Below are positions 4,723-7,662 of a stretch of 7,662 nt of DNA, piece by piece. The stretch is taken from assembly GCA_017539765.1 (NCBI GenBank), contig JAFYCH010000111.1, positions 1 through 7,662 on the forward strand. Direction: 5' to 3'. Position numbers and translations under genes: made by a program. Under the pieces are notes generated by a model, which did not search any database, was not told where the DNA came from, and worked only from the letters and a program-made list of their open reading frames with translations. This DNA is from Clostridia bacterium. GTDB lineage: Bacteria > Bacillota > Clostridia > Christensenellales > UBA1242. Within the stretch, counting starts at the first letter, position 1, and each line of letters begins with the position of its first letter.

Positions 4723-7662
4723 GCAACCAATGTGACAACCGAAGCAGAACTTGTCAACGCATTAAATAACGGTGAAACCAGCATTACATTAAGTGAAAAT
4801 ATAACAGTTGCATCAACAATAAATTTATCAGAAGTTACAATTTCTGGCTCAACAAGAACTTTGACTATTTCTTCAACTGGAGTTGTTAATGTTGGAACCA
4901 ATGTAACAATCAACGTAAGTTCAATTAGTGTAAGTGGTGTGTTAAATATAACTGATGCTACAATACAAAATGACATCATAGTTACAAATTCAGGTATATG
5001 CAATGTTATTGGTGGAACGATTGATGGTGATGTTATTGTCAATTCTTCTGCTCAACTCAATTTTGCAGAGCCTACTTCTGCATCTATTTCAATTACGGGC
5101 ACAATCAATCTTGACAATGGCAGATACATAAATGTTGAATATCCAATTACCAATTCTACAAACAGATTTAAAGTTTATGTCGATGCAAATGATGCAGAAG
5201 AAGGGTATGAGGTTGTTAGATTCGACAAAAATATCACCAACACTCAAGTTGTAGCATCAACTTTTCAACTGATGAACAATAGTAATTATGCTTTAGATAA
5301 AGTTCAAACAGGCACAGGCACAAATGCATATTATTCTTTAAAGTTAATCAATAGTGTTTATACAATCACAATCACAGTCAACAATTCCAACTATGGTACT
5401 GTAGATTTCTCATCATTTCAAGTAAACAGAAATTCAAGTATAACAAAATCAACAAATAAAATTACTATAGGTGGAACAACAGTTACAGCAACACCTCACC
5501 CAAATGATACAGATGGTGTTAGGTATTCTTTTGTTGCATGGAGTGGTCCAGATGTAACAACTGTCACAGAAGATTTGACATTTACAGCAAATTTTAAAAA
5601 AGAATATAGAGTTCGCTGGTATGATGGCGATAACAATCTACTTGCTACAGATTACTTCGAACCAGGAGAAATTCCAAATTGGGATAATAACAGACCAGCT
5701 CCAACAAAGACCTCTGATGACATTTATGATTATGTGTGGAACGGTGGTTGGGATGGTACAGCATGGATTCAACCGCTTGCAGGTCCTGTTGATATAAGAG
5801 CCATATTTGAAAATATACTAAGAAAATATACTGTTACATGGAAGAATTATGATGGTTCTGTGGCACTTGAAACTGATTCTAATGTTGATGCTGGCACGCA
5901 GCCAAGTTATGACGGTGCAGTGCCTGAGGAGCCATCTACTGACCAGATTTCTTATACCTTTATTGGGTGGTCAGAACAAGCCAACTCATCAGTTGGTTTG
6001 TCAGTTGGAAATTTGCCACCAGTTACCGGAAATACAATATATTATGCAGCTTTCAGTCAATCTACAGCGAAATATACTGTCACATGGCTAAATTATGATG
6101 GTTCTGTGCCACTTGAAACTGATCCTGATGTTCCATATGGTTCGTATCCAAGTTACGGTGGCGCACAGCCAGAAAGAGCTAATGAAAACCATCATGTATA
6201 TACTTTTATTGGTTGGTCAACATCACCAAATTCAACAACGGGAACAACAGAAAGCGGCTTGCCAGCGGTTTCAGGTAATGTTACATATTATGCTGCATTC
6301 AGTGAAGCAACAGAGACATTTAATGTAACATGGAGAAACTACGATGGTAGTCTTATTTATACGGATACTGATGTTCCATATGGTTCGCGTCCAAGTTATG
6401 ATTACAGTATTCCATCAAAACCATTTGATGATAATACTGGTAAGGAATACACATTTATTGGTTGGGCATTATCACCAGATTCAACAACAGCAACGGCAGC
6501 TAGTGATTTGCCAGATGTTTCAGCAAATGTAACATATTTTGCAATTTTTAGTTCAACAGATAAATTATATACGGTTGTTTGGATGAATTATGATGGTTTA
6601 GGAGAACCACTTGCCACATACCCAAATTTGACATGGCATACTGTACCTTATTATCATGAAGAAACACCAACAAGAACTGGAGAAGGTGTTATATATACAT
6701 TTAAAGGCTGGTCTGATGTTCCAAACTCAGGCTTGTGGCTTGATGAATTGCCACCTGTTTCTGGCAGCAATTCAATAATTACTTACTATGCTGTATTTGG
6801 CGTGGAAGCTAAAAAATATACAGTCATTTGGAAAAATTGGGACGGAACAGATACGCTTGATACAAGTGAAAATGTTTCTTATGGCACAACACCAACTTAT
6901 AGCGGTGCAACTCCTGCTATGGAAGAACCTGGTGTGACATACACATTCATTGGCTGGGCAACAGCACCAAACTCTACAACGGGAATAACAATACCACCAG
7001 TTACTGGTGAAGAAACAACAGTTGTTTATTATGCTGTATTCACATCAGAAACAAAAACATATACAGTCATTTGGAAAAATTGGGACGGCTCAGGGCAAGC
7101 TTTGGAAACTGACTATGATGTACCATATGGCTCTGTTCCACAATTTGATAGTGCTGAACCACAAATAGATTCTACTGCAGAATTTGAATATACCTTTGTT
7201 GGTTGGGCAATTGCACCAAATTCAGGTGAAGGAATGGTTTTGCAGGCACTCACTGGTGAAGAAACTACAGTTACATATTATGCGGCATTTACCAAAGACA
7301 AAAGAAAATATGAAATCACATTTAGACAACAAAATGATGATGGGGTAACCTATACAACTTTGCAAAAATTTGATGTTGAATATGGGGAGCTTCCTGTATA
7401 TACTGGTGTCACTCCAACAAAAGAGAGCACAGCACAATACAACTACACATTCTCTGGTTGGTCGCCACAACTTTCAACAGTAACAGGTGAGGCTGTTTAT
7501 ACGGCTCAATTTGCGTCAGAAACGCAGGAATACACAATTATTTGGAAAAACTATGACGGAACAACTTTAACGTCTACAATGGTTCCATATGGCACTGTTC
7601 CAACTTATGCAGGTACTCCAGAAAAACAGGGCGATGAGCAATATGAATATATGTTTGACAAA
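4573..7662 (+). CDS. Giant secreted repeat protein, InlB/Flg_new-like repeats (3' end outside window)
   Basis: A reading frame of 1030 codons without a stop, still open at the right edge; I traced it codon by codon. AGGA (4561-4564) lies 8 bases before ATG 4573; an ATG three codons later is a less well-placed alternative. Order of parts: basic N-terminus and hydrophobic signal segment (residues 1-50); a Thr/Ser/Asn/Ile/Val-rich beta-solenoid-like region (about 51-256); a divergent repeat (263-343); a half-diverged repeat (344-417); and at least eight tandem units from residue 418, each opening with Y-T-V-x-W-K-N-[YW]-D-G. The unit resembles the Listeria-Bacteroides repeat (Flg_new, InlB B-repeat), an extracellular beta-rich module common in Firmicutes surface proteins. 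The likely role is a cell-surface or secreted adhesin or structural protein; ligand and anchor are unknown because any LPXTG motif, S-layer domain or membrane anchor would be downstream. No enzymatic motif is visible. Cysteines are nearly absent after the signal segment, usual for Gram-positive exported proteins. Confidence 0.93.
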   Translation, partial: MYKMRERKFNNFYTKVALFALIALIGIFCGTLLFFNSFTQNNSESKKVFAATNVTTEAELVNALNNGETSITLSENITVASTINLSEVTISGSTRTLTISSTGVVNVGTNVTINVSSISVSGVLNITDATIQNDIIVTNSGICNVIGGTIDGDVIVNSSAQLNFAEPTSASISITGTINLDNGRYINVEYPITNSTNRFKVYVDANDAEEGYEVVRFDKNITNTQVVASTFQLMNNSNYALDKVQTGTGTNAYYSLKLINSVYTITITVNNSNYGTVDFSSFQVNRNSSITKSTNKITIGGTTVTATPHPNDTDGVRYSFVAWSGPDVTTVTEDLTFTANFKKEYRVRWYDGDNNLLATDYFEPGEIPNWDNNRPAPTKTSDDIYDYVWNGGWDGTAWIQPLAGPVDIRAIFENILRKYTVTWKNYDGSVALETDSNVDAGTQPSYDGAVPEEPSTDQISYTFIGWSEQANSSVGLSVGNLPPVTGNTIYYAAFSQSTAKYTVTWLNYDGSVPLETDPDVPYGSYPSYGGAQPERANENHHVYTFIGWSTSPNSTTGTTESGLPAVSGNVTYYAAFSEATETFNVTWRNYDGSLIYTDTDVPYGSRPSYDYSIPSKPFDDNTGKEYTFIGWALSPDSTTATAASDLPDVSANVTYFAIFSSTDKLYTVVWMNYDGLGEPLATYPNLTWHTVPYYHEETPTRTGEGVIYTFKGWSDVPNSGLWLDELPPVSGSNSIITYYAVFGVEAKKYTVIWKNWDGTDTLDTSENVSYGTTPTYSGATPAMEEPGVTYTFIGWATAPNSTTGITIPPVTGEETTVVYYAVFTSETKTYTVIWKNWDGSGQALETDYDVPYGSVPQFDSAEPQIDSTAEFEYTFVGWAIAPNSGEGMVLQALTGEETTVTYYAAFTKDKRKYEITFRQQNDDGVTYTTLQKFDVEYGELPVYTGVTPTKESTAQYNYTFSGWSPQLSTVTGEAVYTAQFASETQEYTIIWKNYDGTTLTSTMVPYGTVPTYAGTPEKQGDEQYEYMFDK
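4723..5340 (+). other. Beta-solenoid-like (pectate-lyase-type) N-terminal region
   Basis: Residues about 51-256 open with TNVTTEAELVNALNNGETSITLSEN. This 'T.aEL.nAL..g...I.L..nI' form is seen at the start of right-handed parallel beta-helix domains of bacterial surface proteins. Short alternating hydrophobic strands follow (ITVAST, INLSEVTIS, RTLTISS, GVVNVG, NVTINVSS, GVLNITDATI, NDIIVTNSG, CNVIGGTIDGDVIV), each ending in turns with G, N or S. The assignment rests on pattern only. No catalytic Asp/Arg set of pectate lyases is apparent, so a structural or binding role is more likely than polysaccharide cleavage. Confidence 0.55.
5359..5823 (+). repeat. Two divergent N-terminal repeats preceding the main array
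   Basis: Residues 263-343 (YTITITVNN..YGTV ... YSFVAWSG ... LTFTANF) fit the divergent InlB B-repeat type (Flg_new_2-like): a strand, a G-T turn, an 'aW.G' centre and a closing 'ftAnF'. Residues 344-417 (YRVRWYDGDNNLL ... YVWNGGWDG ... VDIRAIF) keep the W-x-x-G start and the closing aromatic strand but have lost the YTFIGW centre. They look like degenerate ends of the array, which is common where the central units are kept similar by recombination. Confidence 0.6.
5824..7662 (+). repeat. Tandem array of at least eight ~82-residue InlB/Flg_new-like units
   Basis: Unit starts and lengths by nucleotide: 5824-6069 (82 residues), 6070-6315 (82), 6316-6564 (83), 6565-6813 (83), 6814-7056 (81), 7057-7305 (83), 7306-7527 (74) and 7528-7662 (45 visible, cut by the window). 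The shared form is [FY]-[TN]-[VI]-x-W-x-N-[YW]-D-G, then V-[PS]-Y-G-[ST]-x-P-x-[YF], a variable loop, Y-T-F-[IVK]-G-W-[AS], PNS with a Thr/Gly-rich loop, P-x-[VL]-[ST]-G, and closing Y-[YF]-A-[AVI]-F. Unit 7 departs (YEITFRQQNDDG, shorter, SGWSPQ). Nucleotide identity is high in places: 6816-6845 equals 7059-7088 over 30 bases, and 5845-5878 differs from 6091-6124 at one base. Confidence 0.9.

Noticed and set aside
4689..5042. 117-residue open frame on the - strand within the giant protein
   Set aside because: It is antisense to a continuous coding frame, has no ribosome-binding site, and its composition (long runs of T, V, I, P) is what the complement of the Thr/Ser/Val-rich strands gives.
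5849..6532. Three + strand open frames of 62-80 residues (5849-6091, 6095-6328, 6344-6532)
   Set aside because: They recur at about the same place in successive repeat units in another frame, and resemble each other only because the underlying DNA units do. They are shadows of the repeat protein.
7222..7470. 82-residue open frame on the - strand in the repeat array
   Set aside because: It is antisense to repeat units 6 and 7 with no start signals of its own; a shadow.

Overview
The window is an AT-rich stretch from a low-GC bacterium, most likely an uncultured Firmicutes-type organism (Clostridia or a relative; the lineage is an inference). The reasons are the A/T-rich codons, AGGAG-type ribosome-binding sites, short hairpin-plus-T-run terminators, an RNase J, and a signal peptide of Gram-positive type on a repeat-rich surface protein. 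The genes read normally with the standard bacterial code. All five recognisable genes are on the + strand. I found no tRNA, rRNA, CRISPR array, insertion sequence or transposase.

Layout. (1) Positions 3-392 hold the last 129 codons of a DnaJ (Hsp40) chaperone, closed by a hairpin terminator at 401-433. (2) A good sigma-A-type promoter at 506-534 starts a two-gene unit, 551-1372 and 1405-2343. It encodes two polytopic membrane proteins of unknown function with the same general layout. (3) A 157-base gap with one hairpin leads to 2501-4435, a full-length ribonuclease J with intact catalytic motifs and an unusual basic Q/N-rich N-terminal extension of about 97 residues. It ends at a strong terminator (4442-4477). 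(4) A second good promoter (4491-4519) drives a very large secreted protein starting at 4573. Its frame stays open for 1030 codons to the end of the window, so it is incomplete. It has a signal peptide, a beta-solenoid-like region, two divergent repeats and then at least eight roughly 82-residue InlB/Flg_new-like repeats.

How the genes fit together. DnaJ (protein folding) and RNase J (RNA decay) are housekeeping functions. The membrane pair lies between them with no clear functional link. The giant repeat protein is its own transcription unit and is the least ordinary element: probably a cell-surface or secreted adhesin-like protein whose repeats have expanded by tandem duplication, some recently enough for near-identical DNA to remain. 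Nothing here amounts to a clearly new multi-gene system. The points most worth following up are the repeat protein, the unknown membrane pair and the RNase J extension.
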